Positions 16,360-24,572 of a stretch of DNA of 42,852 nucleotides are shown in pieces. The notes beneath the pieces were generated by a model. The model was not told the origin of the DNA and did no database searches. It saw only the letters and a program-made list of their open reading frames with translations. This DNA is from CAYJBH01 sp964369965 (GTDB taxonomy: Bacteria > Bacillota > Clostridia > Oscillospirales > Ruminococcaceae): positions 1 to 42,852 of the forward strand of contig CAYJGF010000022.1 in the NCBI GenBank assembly GCA_964369965.1, written 5' to 3'. The position numbers and the translations under genes are program-made. Numbering within the stretch: the first letter of the stretch is position 1; every line of letters starts with the position of its first letter.

Positions 16360-17496
16360 TTAGTTGCCAACATACACGCCGTTTTCGATGGTGATAGCCT
16401 GCGGAGCTTTTGAAACTTCGCCTATCTCATTCCATGTCATACCGGCACCGGTCAGACCGTCAAAGGTCATGGAGGTGAACTGCTCAATCATGATGTTGCA
16501 AACATCCTCCGAGGACATGTCGATGGTGACTCCACCGGCGGTGGCGGCATCATAGATTGCATAAATACAGTCGTATCCATCCGCCGCAAACTGGTTCGGT
16601 GTGTCGCCGTATTTTTCAACATATTTATTGACAAAGGATACCGTTGCCTCATCCTGAGCGTCGGCGGCAAACGGGGTGAGTAACATGGTGCCCTCGGCGA
16701 GTATGGTGTCAAAACCCTCAAGGGTCAATATGCCGTCAAGACCGTCACAGCCGAAGAATATGGGCATGAATCCCATCGCGTTCGCCTGGCTCATTATCAG
16801 TGAAGCCGGCTCTGCGTATATCGGCAGGAAGATAAGCTCTGCGCCGTTATCGCGTGCGTCGTTGAGCTGTACCGAAAAGTCGCTCGCAGAATCGTCTGTA
16901 AAGGTGGATGTACTTACAACCTCGATGGAAGTGCCCTCTACACCCTCCATAAAGCTCTCGTAGATACCGCTTGAGTAGGTGTCGGAGTTGTTGTAGATAA
17001 CCGCAACCTTGGTAGCGACGCTGTTATCACTTATGTACTGTGCCGATGCCATGCCCTGATTCGGGTCGGTGAAGCAGATCTGAAAGACGTTGTCGTTGCC
17101 CTCAACCACAAGGCTGGACGAGGCAGACGGGGTGAGCATGAACATACGGTCCTCATAGGTCATCGGTGCGACCGCAAGTGCCGGCGCGGTTGTGACGGTG
17201 CCCATTAAAAGGTGCATGTTCCAGTCTTTGAGTGTATTATAGGCGTTGACAGCCTTTTCCGGATCGTGCTCATCATCCTGAAAGTTGAGCTCCAGTTGAA
17301 GACCGCCCATTGCGTTGATCTCCTCAACCGCAATTTCGGCGCCGTTTTTGACCGCGGTGCCATAGACAGCCGCCGCACCCGTTGTCGGGCCGATGCCGCC
17401 TATCCTAAGAGTGTCGCCGCCACCTGCGTCGGTGCAACCGGCGAGTGTTGACATCAGCAGTGCCCCTGCAAATATTAACCCCAATAATTTTTTCAT
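16360..17496 (-). CDS. livK: ABC transporter substrate-binding lipoprotein LivK-like
   Basis: 378 aa. A lipoprotein signal peptide ends in the lipobox LAGC (Cys21), so the mature protein is anchored outside the membrane. The rest is a type I periplasmic-binding fold: IGGIGPTTGAAAVYG, FQDDEHDPEKAVNAY and VAVIYNNSDTYSSG. The family binds branched-chain amino acids, but relatives bind amides, urea or other small acids; the ligand cannot be read off. Start at ATG 17496, 12 nt after AAAGGA; an ATG at 17508 abuts the SD and is too close. The gene has its own strong promoter and a palindrome in its leader. Confidence 0.92.
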   Translation of the reverse strand: MKKLLGLIFAGALLMSTLAGCTDAGGGDTLRIGGIGPTTGAAAVYGTAVKNGAEIAVEEINAMGGLQLELNFQDDEHDPEKAVNAYNTLKDWNMHLLMGTVTTAPALAVAPMTYEDRMFMLTPSASSSLVVEGNDNVFQICFTDPNQGMASAQYISDNSVATKVAVIYNNSDTYSSGIYESFMEGVEGTSIEVVSTSTFTDDSASDFSVQLNDARDNGAELIFLPIYAEPASLIMSQANAMGFMPIFFGCDGLDGILTLEGFDTILAEGTMLLTPFAADAQDEATVSFVNKYVEKYGDTPNQFAADGYDCIYAIYDAATAGGVTIDMSSEDVCNIMIEQFTSMTFDGLTGAGMTWNEIGEVSKAPQAITIENGVYVGN

Positions 17497-17520
17497 TCTT
17501 ACAACCATTCCTTTCTCGGT

Positions 17521-17542
17521 GTTTGAAAATATATTTTCAAAC
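17521..17542. promoter_or_regulatory. 22-bp perfect palindrome in the livK leader
   Basis: Arms GTTTGAAAATA and TATTTTCAAAC meet without a spacer. It lies between the livK promoter (17578-17606) and its SD, so it could be a roadblock operator or an mRNA hairpin. A near-identical palindrome occurs at 24537-24558 in the type VII operon. Confidence 0.6.
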
Positions 17543-17577
17543 TTTCCTCCCATAAAAATATTTCTATACCATATTAA

Positions 17578-17606
17578 ATTATAGTTTATTATAAATGAAA
17601 TGTCAA
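17578..17606 (-). promoter_or_regulatory. Strong promoter of the liv operon
   Basis: Minus-strand TTGACA (17601-17606), exactly 17 nt, TATAAT (17578-17583): a perfect sigma-A consensus. It starts a leader of ~75 nt before livK. No terminator separates it from azlD, so read-through from the upstream operon is also possible. Confidence 0.9.
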
Positions 17607-17615
17607 TCCTTTTTA

Positions 17616-17936
17616 TTACAATAACTGCACAAGTGCCATATATATGACTGTCCCACCGGCGATGCTGAGCAACATATTCTTCTTCCATTTATGTAAAAGA
17701 ACTACCGCCACAATGGAAAAAAGTTCAAAAACACCATGATTTTCGGTGAAAAATGCGTTCCTCACACAGTATACAATCAGCATACCCATCACCGCGTAGG
17801 GCAGTGACGTGCTTAAAACCTCGATAAATTTCGGCGGCTTTTTGTTGGACGGAAATATGATGAAAGGCAAAAACCTTGTCAGCATTGTGCCGAGCATTAC
17901 GACGGCGATGGTGATAACCTGTTGTGTTATTGTCAT
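17616..17936 (-). CDS. azlD: AzlD family branched-chain amino acid transport protein
   Basis: 106 aa with three to four membrane segments, the size of AzlD. MLGTMLTRFLPFIIFP and ALPYAVMGMLIVYC-like segments are typical. It is the small subunit of the AzlCD exporter. Its ATG overlaps the azlC stop (ATGA), so the two are translationally coupled. Confidence 0.9.
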   Translation of the reverse strand: MTITQQVITIAVVMLGTMLTRFLPFIIFPSNKKPPKFIEVLSTSLPYAVMGMLIVYCVRNAFFTENHGVFELFSIVAVVLLHKWKKNMLLSIAGGTVIYMALVQLL

Positions 17937-18625
17937 GCGCGCTCACCGTTCCTTTTTATCGCTCTATTTAATGTAATAAACAGCGCAATTGCAATCATCG
18001 CCGGGATTAAAAAATTATCCGCACCGAAGATAAATAGCGACAGGACAGAGCAGGCAACACCGATTAATGCGGCGGTGTGATCCCTCGTTTTCTCCCACTG
18101 TTCCACAAATATGACCACAAAAAGCGCGGTCATGACAAACTCTATCCCCTCGGTATTGAGGTTGATGAGAGAGCCGAGCAACCCCCCGATTGTCGCGCCT
18201 GCCACCCAGTAAAGATGGTTTAATAGCGTGACAAAGAACATAAACCACCCCTTATCCACACCGTTTGGCGGCTCGGCCGAGCAGTTGATGGAAAAGGATT
18301 CATCGCACATGCCAAAGATAAGGTACAACTTTTTCAGCCCCACCCCTTTATAGATATTTAACATGGAAATGCCATAAAAAAGATGCCGTGCATTCACCAT
18401 AAGGGTCAGCGCAAACGCCTGTATCGGGTCGAATGTACCGAGCAGGAGGTTACCGGTGACAAACTCCATCGACCCTGCGAAGATAAGTAGGCTCATGAGC
18501 ATCGGGTAATAAAATTCAAACCCCAGCCCATCCATGAAAAGCCCGTATGACACGCCGAGGAATAAAAACCCGACGCAGATAGGCAGCGTTATCGGGAACG
18601 CCGCCTTTAAAGCCGTTAACTTCAT
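17933..18625 (-). CDS. azlC: AzlC family branched-chain amino acid exporter subunit
   Basis: 230 aa membrane protein. Features include an N-terminal AFPITLPICVGFLFLGVSYG, FAGSMEFV and MVNARHLFYGISML, all AzlC hallmarks. With AzlD it exports branched-chain amino acids or analogues such as 4-azaleucine in Bacillus. It starts 8 nt after the glycyl radical enzyme stop behind GAGGAGG, so it belongs to that operon. This is an unusual partner and may point to the enzyme's substrate or product class. Confidence 0.92.
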   Translation of the reverse strand: MKLTALKAAFPITLPICVGFLFLGVSYGLFMDGLGFEFYYPMLMSLLIFAGSMEFVTGNLLLGTFDPIQAFALTLMVNARHLFYGISMLNIYKGVGLKKLYLIFGMCDESFSINCSAEPPNGVDKGWFMFFVTLLNHLYWVAGATIGGLLGSLINLNTEGIEFVMTALFVVIFVEQWEKTRDHTAALIGVACSVLSLFIFGADNFLIPAMIAIALFITLNRAIKRNGERA

Positions 18626-18633
18626 CTACCTCC

Positions 18634-21033
18634 TCAAATGCTCTGCTCCGTGCGCTCGATAATGTCGTCCTGTGTGCGTTTGGACAGCACGTTGAAAAAT
18701 GCGCTGTACCCTGCAACGCGGACGATTAAATCCTTATGATTTTCCGGATGTTTTTGTGCGTCGATGAGTGTCTCCCTCGAAACTACATTATACTGCACAT
18801 GGTATCCTTTAAGCATGTCAAAAAATGTCCGCAGTAGAATTACAAGTTTTTGCTTGTTCTCCTCTTTTTCCAAAAGAGTCGGATTGACCTTTTGGTTTAG
18901 CAGGACGCCGCCTGTTATATCGATGGTGGGGAGCTTTGACACCGTTTTAAAAACCGCGGTGGGACCCTGTCTGTCCATATTATGTGCCGGCGAGCACCCC
19001 TCCGACAACGGCTCACCCGAGAGTCTGCCGTCCGGCGTTGCCGGTGTGGAGCTCCCCTGACCGACGTTTGCCGATATGGAGGAGGTGCCGGCATACCTCG
19101 TGCCGCCGATGGGTCCGCGACCGAAACGTGTGTTGGGGTACTTTTTAATCTCCTCGATATATATATTGTAAGCATCCACCACAAGTTTGTCAACACTGTC
19201 GTCGTCGTTGCCGTATTTTGGCGCACTATTTAGGATAATTTGCCGTATTCCCTCCCCTTTATCCCCCTCAAAATTTTCGCTAAGCGCCTGCCACAGTTCG
19301 TCATTGTCGATGACATTATCCTCAAAGACAAGTTTTTTCAGCGCAACGAGCGAGTCCGCAAGGTTTGCGATGCCCACCTGTAGACCGCTGATAAAATCGT
19401 ATATCGCACCCCCCTCTTTCAGTGTCAAACCTCTGCCGATGCAATCATCACAAAGAGCGGAGCAAAGGATATCCGGCACCTCAACCTCCAAAACATGGTC
19501 GCAACAGTTTTCTAAAATAGCGCTATGCCGTGTCAATTCTTTTATAACGGCACTCCATGCCTTAAACAGGTCATCGTAACTGCTCATCTCAATAAAATGA
19601 CCGACCCCTTCGGTCAGCTTTTTGCCCGATTTGGGGTCATTACCGTCGTTCATCGCTATCAGCAGTGCCTTGGGGAAGTTTATAAAACTCATTCCGGTGC
19701 AACGGTATCCCCACCTGCCCGGCACCGCAGTCTCAACACAACCTATCGCACTGTAATTATATGCATCCTCCTGCGTGACCCCTCTCTTAATAAAAGAAGG
19801 GATTATAATCTCATCGTTATTGAAAGCCGGCATACCAAACCCGAGCTTGACCACCTCCAGTGCCTTGTCCATAAAGTCCGAATTTAGCCCTTTGTGGTAT
19901 CGCACCGTGAGGTTCGGTTGTGGCAACCTTGTTTGTGCCACACTCTTTAAAATTAAGTAGCTCAGACGATTGATAGCATCCTGCCCATCCTTTGTCTGCC
20001 CTGCGATCGTCACATTTTGATACAATGGTGAGCCGGCGCTGAACTGGGTGTGCGACCAGGAGCGAATTTTGTTGATGGTATAAGTTTTCATCCAAAGGTT
20101 GCAAAGCAACAAACATGCGGCATCATCATCAATGCTGTCCTCCTCTAAAAACGGCAAAAGGTATTGATCCATCCTGCCGTAGGAGAGGGAGTGACCGTTT
20201 GACTCTATCTGCAACACAAGATGGACCAGCCAGAGCGACTGCACCGCCTCAAAAAAATTCCTCGCAGGATTATAAGGGACCCGTTCAAGGGCATCTGCCA
20301 TGCGCAAAAGCTCCGTTTTTCTATCCTCGTTTGCATCCTTCGCAAGGTTTCTTGCAAGGTCGCTATATCTCTTTGCGAACATTTTCATCGCATCGATAAC
20401 AATTAAAATAGAGTTATAAAAGTGATATTTTTGCAGACTATGCGGTTGACCGAGATCCAGCGCGGACATTGCCTCTTTCGTCCTTTGTTCATAGTCTTTT
20501 AGACCACGTCGCAAGATGGTGTCGTAGTCCACAGCGACATGTGCATCGCCGGAGGTGAGGTTGCCCTCCACCTTGATAATTCCGAGGTCGTAGAAAACAC
20601 GGCTGTCCTTTGGCATGTACGCAAGCCCTTTATCCAGCACCGTGCTGCCACTCCAAAAAGGATAAATTTCGCGCAATGCCTCCTTTTTATCCTCCGATAT
20701 ATAAAAGACATCGCCGTCCCGTTTTTCAAACTCGTCCAGCTCATCGATGACCCATTTTATAGCATATTCCGGAAAGATTGGCGCGGCACGGTTCTCGGAG
20801 GCATGATTTCCGGCAATCAGCGACTCCTCCTCGATAAATATGCTCATATTCTGCAATATATTTTGTAACATGTACGCCCTTTTGAGCTTTATCGGCTTGT
20901 CGGCATGTTCTTTATAACTTTCGGTCGCAAGTATTGCGCGCTCGACACAAATCTCGGAACGCTGATTTAAAAGTGTGTTGCGATATTGCGACATCCTGTC
21001 GGTCAATTTCCCGAATATAAAATGCTCTTTCAT
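18634..21033 (-). CDS. Glycyl radical enzyme (PFL-like, dehydratase/lyase-type active site)
   Basis: 799 aa. The radical-bearing glycine is Gly775 in RVAGYSAFF near the C-terminus. The catalytic cysteine is Cys432 in AIGCVET. A single Cys with Glu two residues on (CxE) is the dehydratase, lyase and decarboxylase pattern, whereas pyruvate formate-lyase has a Cys-Cys pair. So it is not a classical PFL. Candidates include diol, glycerol or hydroxyproline dehydratase-like enzymes, but nothing decides. The start at ATG 21033 lies 6 nt after AAGGA. The activase gene is divergent from it. It is followed at 8 nt by azlC. Strictly anaerobic chemistry is implied. Confidence 0.9.
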   Translation of the reverse strand: MKEHFIFGKLTDRMSQYRNTLLNQRSEICVERAILATESYKEHADKPIKLKRAYMLQNILQNMSIFIEEESLIAGNHASENRAAPIFPEYAIKWVIDELDEFEKRDGDVFYISEDKKEALREIYPFWSGSTVLDKGLAYMPKDSRVFYDLGIIKVEGNLTSGDAHVAVDYDTILRRGLKDYEQRTKEAMSALDLGQPHSLQKYHFYNSILIVIDAMKMFAKRYSDLARNLAKDANEDRKTELLRMADALERVPYNPARNFFEAVQSLWLVHLVLQIESNGHSLSYGRMDQYLLPFLEEDSIDDDAACLLLCNLWMKTYTINKIRSWSHTQFSAGSPLYQNVTIAGQTKDGQDAINRLSYLILKSVAQTRLPQPNLTVRYHKGLNSDFMDKALEVVKLGFGMPAFNNDEIIIPSFIKRGVTQEDAYNYSAIGCVETAVPGRWGYRCTGMSFINFPKALLIAMNDGNDPKSGKKLTEGVGHFIEMSSYDDLFKAWSAVIKELTRHSAILENCCDHVLEVEVPDILCSALCDDCIGRGLTLKEGGAIYDFISGLQVGIANLADSLVALKKLVFEDNVIDNDELWQALSENFEGDKGEGIRQIILNSAPKYGNDDDSVDKLVVDAYNIYIEEIKKYPNTRFGRGPIGGTRYAGTSSISANVGQGSSTPATPDGRLSGEPLSEGCSPAHNMDRQGPTAVFKTVSKLPTIDITGGVLLNQKVNPTLLEKEENKQKLVILLRTFFDMLKGYHVQYNVVSRETLIDAQKHPENHKDLIVRVAGYSAFFNVLSKRTQDDIIERTEQSI

Positions 21034-21065
21034 AGTCAATCCTTGAATTTTTTCCTTACAATATT

Positions 21066-21094
21066 ATTATATAATATCCTTTCTGTCAAGTCAA
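21066..21094 (-). promoter_or_regulatory. Promoter of the glycyl radical enzyme operon
   Basis: Minus-strand TTGACT (21089-21094), 17-nt spacer, TATAAT (21066-21071). A perfect 16-bp palindrome ends 7 bp upstream of the -35. Confidence 0.8.
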
Positions 21095-21100
21095 TACAAA

Positions 21101-21116
21101 ACTTTCATATGAAAGT
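21101..21116. promoter_or_regulatory. Candidate operator upstream of the glycyl radical enzyme
   Basis: ACTTTCATATGAAAGT is a perfect 16-bp palindrome in the divergent control region. It is placed for an activator or repressor; the DeoR regulator at 21945 is the obvious candidate, though this is inference. Confidence 0.5.
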
Positions 21117-21150
21117 AAAAATATTTTTATTGAAATCATATCACTTTCTA

Positions 21151-21178
21151 TTTACAACTGAAAAAATTGTGATATAAT
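21151..21178 (+). promoter_or_regulatory. Promoter of activase-deoR-ROK operon (leaderless)
   Basis: TTTACA (21151-21156), 16-nt spacer, TATAAT (21173-21178). The expected start of transcription, 6-8 nt after the -10, coincides with the ATG at 21186. There is no SD. Confidence 0.65.
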
Positions 21179-21185
21179 ATAAAAT

Positions 21186-21944
21186 ATGAACGGATTAATC
21201 TTTAACATACAAAAATTTTGTCTGCATGACGGACCGGGTATCCGCACCGCTGTGTTTTTTTCCGGCTGTCCCTTACAGTGCGCTTGGTGCTCTAATCCGG
21301 AGTCGCAAAACAGATTCTCCGATAACGTGCAAAACTCAAAGGATTATAAAGGCAAACTTTACACGGTGGAAGAGGTCATGGACGAGATTTGCAAAGACAA
21401 AGTTTTTTATGAGAGCTCCGGCGGTGGGCTAACCCTCACCGGTGGCGAGGTGTTGCAACAACACAAGTTCGCATCAAAACTTGCACGGACGGCAAAAAGG
21501 CTGGGCATACATGTCGCCGCCGAGACGAGCGGATATGCAAAAAGTGATGTTTTTCTCGAGTTCATTAACGACATTGACCTTTTGCTCTTCGACTTAAAGC
21601 ATTCAAACGATAATAAACACCGTGAATTCACCGGTGTCGGCAACGATTTAATCCTGCAAAATCTAAAGTTAGCAAAGGACAGTGGCAAGGCGTTGACGGT
21701 GAGGATACCGGTCGTCCCCCGTGTCAATTATTCGGTGGAAGATGCCGACAAAATGGCGACATTGCTCTTGAATATAGGTGTTGATGATGTGCACCTGCTC
21801 CCCTTTCATCAATTTGGGGAGAAAAAACAGGAGTTTTTAGATGATAAGTATCAATTCAAGGATATAAAACAACTTTATCCCGAAGACTTAAAGGATATGG
21901 AAGAGGTCTTTTGTTCAAACGGAATTAACTGTAGGGTAGTATAG
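21186..21944 (+). CDS. Glycyl radical enzyme activase (radical SAM)
   Basis: 252 aa. The radical SAM cluster motif is CPLQCAWC (Cys28, Cys32, Cys35), and the N-terminus FNIQKFCLHDGPGIRT is the activase signature. GGGLTLTGGEVLQQ corresponds to the SAM-binding GGE motif. The text after the cluster, CSNPESQ, is of the dehydratase-activase type. Yet the ferredoxin-like insert with eight cysteines that normally follows is absent, leaving a PFL-activase-sized protein. It should abstract a hydrogen from Gly775 of the divergent enzyme. The N-terminus fixes the ATG; no SD precedes it. The next ATG (deoR) follows its stop directly. Confidence 0.93.
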   Translation: MNGLIFNIQKFCLHDGPGIRTAVFFSGCPLQCAWCSNPESQNRFSDNVQNSKDYKGKLYTVEEVMDEICKDKVFYESSGGGLTLTGGEVLQQHKFASKLARTAKRLGIHVAAETSGYAKSDVFLEFINDIDLLLFDLKHSNDNKHREFTGVGNDLILQNLKLAKDSGKALTVRIPVVPRVNYSVEDADKMATLLLNIGVDDVHLLPFHQFGEKKQEFLDDKYQFKDIKQLYPEDLKDMEEVFCSNGINCRVV

Positions 21945-22706
21945 ATGAAAAATCGAGATTCTCGAATATTGAAGATATTAATAGAGCGACAAAAGGTGGA
22001 GATATCCGCCCTTGCAAAGGAACTCGGCGTGTCTATAGTGACCGCTCGCAAAGATTTGGACATGTTGGAACAGCGTGGAATAGTGCGCCGAGAACACGGC
22101 TTTGCTGTGTTAGGCAGTAGTGATGATATCAACAATCGGATTGCCTATCACTATAAACGCAAGCTCGCCATTGCGACACTTGCCGCCACGACGATCATGG
22201 ACGGCGACACGGTCATGATAGAGAGTGGCAGTTGCTGTGCGCTTTTTGCCGAGGTGCTGGGTAGGGCGAACAGGAATGTATCGGTAATAACAAACAGCGC
22301 ATTCATCGCCTCCTATATCAGGCAGTTCGAGTCAATTAGCGTCCTTTTGCTCGGCGGTGAGTTTCAAAAAAAATCACAGGTGATGGTGGGACCGTTGCTG
22401 AAAGTCTGCCTATCCCAACTCTATGTAGATCGCCTTTTTATCGGCGCGGACGGCTATTCAAGCGAGCTCGGTTTCACCGGCAGTAACCTACTGCGAACAC
22501 AGGCGGCGCGCGACATGTCGGAACATGCAAAAAGTGTCACCATTTTAACGGAGAGCGAAAAATTTTACAAAAACAGCGTTGTGCCGATGCAAATCGAGGA
22601 TAAAATTAAGACGGTATTCACCGACGCCGGAATACCGAGTGAAATAAGCAATGACTTTAAAGACAGTGGGATAGAACTTTTGACAATACAAGGGGGGCAG
22701 TTATGA
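21945..22706 (+). CDS. DeoR-family transcriptional regulator
   Basis: 253 aa. The N-terminal winged helix (ILIERQKVEISALAKELGVS, then TARKDLDMLEQRGIVRREHG) is typical of DeoR/GlpR. The C-terminal sensor domain shows VMIESGSCCALFAEV and NRNVSVITNS, then LFIGADGYSSELGFT. Such regulators bind phosphorylated sugars. It is directly joined to the activase gene and overlaps the ROK kinase by 4 bp, so its effector may be the kinase product. It probably controls the divergent glycyl radical enzyme promoter. Confidence 0.93.
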   Translation: MKNRDSRILKILIERQKVEISALAKELGVSIVTARKDLDMLEQRGIVRREHGFAVLGSSDDINNRIAYHYKRKLAIATLAATTIMDGDTVMIESGSCCALFAEVLGRANRNVSVITNSAFIASYIRQFESISVLLLGGEFQKKSQVMVGPLLKVCLSQLYVDRLFIGADGYSSELGFTGSNLLRTQAARDMSEHAKSVTILTESEKFYKNSVVPMQIEDKIKTVFTDAGIPSEISNDFKDSGIELLTIQGGQL

Positions 22707-23635
22707 AAAGTTATAAAATAGGGATTGATGTCGGCGGAACAAAGGTGGCGTATGGACTTTTTGACAGCGATAGTAACCTTGTCGCAAGACGGCGACACCC
22801 CTCCTCCGGCTCTATGTGCGGTGGGGAATTTTGCGATATAATTATCGAGAACGTGCGTGCTATCATCAGCGAAAACGATATAGACGTGCAGGAACTCGAG
22901 GGCGTCGGAATATGTATGCCGTCCTATGTGCTTTTTAACGAGGGGGCAATCTGCATGACCACTGCACTGCCGCTTTTAAACAACTTCCCACTGCGCGATT
23001 ATATGCGGGAGCGACTTTCACTCAATGTGGTGCTTGATAACGATGCCAACTGCGCCGCGCTTTGTGAGCACCGTTTCGGCGCAGGCAAGGGGCACGAACA
23101 TATGTTGTACATAACACTAAGCACCGGTCTTGGGAGTGGAATAATATTAAACAATCGTGTCTTTCGCGGGAGCAACGGTTTTGCCGGCGAGTGTGGTCAC
23201 ATGCTGATAACACCGGACGAGGGGATCGAGTGTGGCTGTGAGAACAAGGGGTGCTTTATGTCCTGGGGTTCGGGGCTTTTTATACCGCGACAGGTCAAAG
23301 CGCTTGCCGAAAAGACCGGCATGGAAACAAATATGAATCTCGATACCCTCGACAACCTCACCTTTGAAAAGGCGTGCAAAGAGGGCGATCCGCTCGCGCT
23401 TGTCGCGCTGGAACAGACCGCCCGATATATTGGTATCTGCATATTCAACGTGTATCAGATGCTCAATGTCGACACATTTGTGTTCGGTGGTGGGCTGGTG
23501 AACTTTGGCGATATGTTGCTGAACAGAATTTATGATACATTCAACAGGTATAACCACACCGGACAAAAGGTGCATTTTCTTCTCGCTGAGCACAGTAAGG
23601 ATTTTGGAATTATCGGCGCGGCGGAGCTTTTATAG
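22703..23635 (+). CDS. ROK-family sugar kinase
   Basis: 310 aa. N-terminal ATP loop GIDVGGTKVAYG; catalytic Asp in VLDNDANCAA; structural zinc motif IECGCENKGCF. The ROK family includes glucokinase, fructokinase, allokinase and N-acylhexosamine kinases; the substrate is not evident. The ATG overlaps the deoR stop (ATGA) behind AAGGGGGG. The TAG stop lies inside the end of the MITE copy at 23631, so insertion happened at the very end of the gene and may have changed the last codons. Confidence 0.92.
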   Translation: MKSYKIGIDVGGTKVAYGLFDSDSNLVARRRHPSSGSMCGGEFCDIIIENVRAIISENDIDVQELEGVGICMPSYVLFNEGAICMTTALPLLNNFPLRDYMRERLSLNVVLDNDANCAALCEHRFGAGKGHEHMLYITLSTGLGSGIILNNRVFRGSNGFAGECGHMLITPDEGIECGCENKGCFMSWGSGLFIPRQVKALAEKTGMETNMNLDTLDNLTFEKACKEGDPLALVALEQTARYIGICIFNVYQMLNVDTFVFGGGLVNFGDMLLNRIYDTFNRYNHTGQKVHFLLAEHSKDFGIIGAAELL

Positions 23636-23733
23636 CAACTATAACTTTATTTGTCGGCAAATCATACGCACATAAAACCACATACCAAAGTTCTCATGCT
23701 ATTCTTTGGACAAATACAAGTTAAGTTGCTATA
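23631..23733 (+). mobile_element. MITE copy 1 (103 bp including TA duplication)
   Basis: The element begins TATAGCAACT and ends AGTTGCTATA. Its ends are inverted repeats of ~25 bp with small gaps (AACTT.TATTTGTC blocks on both sides). The flanking TA on each side fits a TA target duplication as made by IS630/Tc1-type transposases. About 93% identical to the complement of copy 2. It carries no ORF. Confidence 0.85.
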
Positions 23734-23738
23734 TCCCG

Positions 23739-24446
23739 TTAGCTCTGTTCGACCGTCTCGTCGCTCACCTCTTTTTCCTCTTTTTCTTTTTTATCGTTGA
23801 GCATACTGTTGAGTTTTTTGCCACCGACCACCCCGCCGACACCTGCCGCCGCACCTGCCACCGCTACGCCTGCGCCGAGCGCAACACCGCCGAGACCGGC
23901 AGATGCTCCCGCTTCAACTCCGCCCATGACCGCCGCCGCACCGGTTTCAACACCGGACACCGCTGCCGCCGCGCCGGATACCGCCGCGTCTGCACCTATT
24001 GCGGCACCTGCCGCTGTGGCGTTAGAGCCCATCTCGGCACCGGACATGACATAGTCACCGCTCGTAGCGCCGCCCATACCGGGGTTGATGCCGGAGCCGA
24101 TGGTATCGCCCATACCCTCCGAAATGGAGACGGGGTTTTTATAAAAGTCACGACTGTGCGCCTTTGTGCCCTCCGCCTGTGTGACATTTTGTTTTTCGGT
24201 GCCGGTATACTGCTCTATAATCTCGCCGAGTGTTGCACTGGCGATGCTGAGCAGTTCTGCCGTCGCACCGATATTAAAGGTCGTCTGCGATATAGATTGC
24301 CGTGCCTGTGCGAGCAGTTCGTCCTGACCGAGGCTCGCCCCTGCAGTATTAGCACGCTCCGCAAGGGATTGCATTTGGGTAGCGACATTCTTCAGCTCGT
24401 CAATCTGCTGTTTTAATAGATTGAACGATATTTTAAATTCTGACAT
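23739..24446 (-). CDS. Ala/Gly-rich protein at the end of the type VII secretion operon
   Basis: 235 aa, not recognised. The first ~90 residues are amphipathic helix with no Trp-x-Gly turn (ISFNLLKQQIDELKNVATQM). Residues ~115-205 are an Ala/Gly/Val-rich hydrophobic repeat tract with GxxxG-like spacing (VMGGVEAGASAGLGGVALGA). The C-terminus is highly charged (KKEKEEKEVSDETVEQS). There is no signal peptide. Start at ATG 24446 behind AAGGA. The glycine-zipper-like tract could insert in membranes. Its place after five WXG100 genes suggests a secreted substrate or effector/chaperone of the system; this is inference. Confidence 0.75.
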   Translation of the reverse strand: MSEFKISFNLLKQQIDELKNVATQMQSLAERANTAGASLGQDELLAQARQSISQTTFNIGATAELLSIASATLGEIIEQYTGTEKQNVTQAEGTKAHSRDFYKNPVSISEGMGDTIGSGINPGMGGATSGDYVMSGAEMGSNATAAGAAIGADAAVSGAAAAVSGVETGAAAVMGGVEAGASAGLGGVALGAGVAVAGAAAGVGGVVGGKKLNSMLNDKKEKEEKEVSDETVEQS

Positions 24447-24534
24447 TTTTACCATTCCTTATTGATGTTTTTTTCGGTTTCGACACATGGTGGCGAAATT
24501 TTAGCGTTTTCCGCTGAAAAGAAACAAAACTCGA

Positions 24535-24560
24535 AAGTTTGAAAATTTATTTTCAAACTT
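24535..24560. promoter_or_regulatory. Palindrome between two type VII operon genes
   Basis: Arms AAGTTTGAAAAT and ATTTTCAAACTT around TT. The core differs at one base from the perfect 22-bp palindrome in the livK leader (17521-17542). It lies between WXG100 gene 5 and the Ala/Gly-rich gene. It could be an operator or an RNA-processing hairpin; there is no U tract beyond the arm. Confidence 0.55.
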
Positions 24561-24572
24561 AACTCCCCTTCC

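Noticed and set aside
23706..24416. 236-codon plus-strand ORF, Cys/Arg-rich
   Set aside because: Shadow of the Ala/Gly-rich gene; its repeats come from the GC-rich Ala/Gly codons. It also begins in the MITE.
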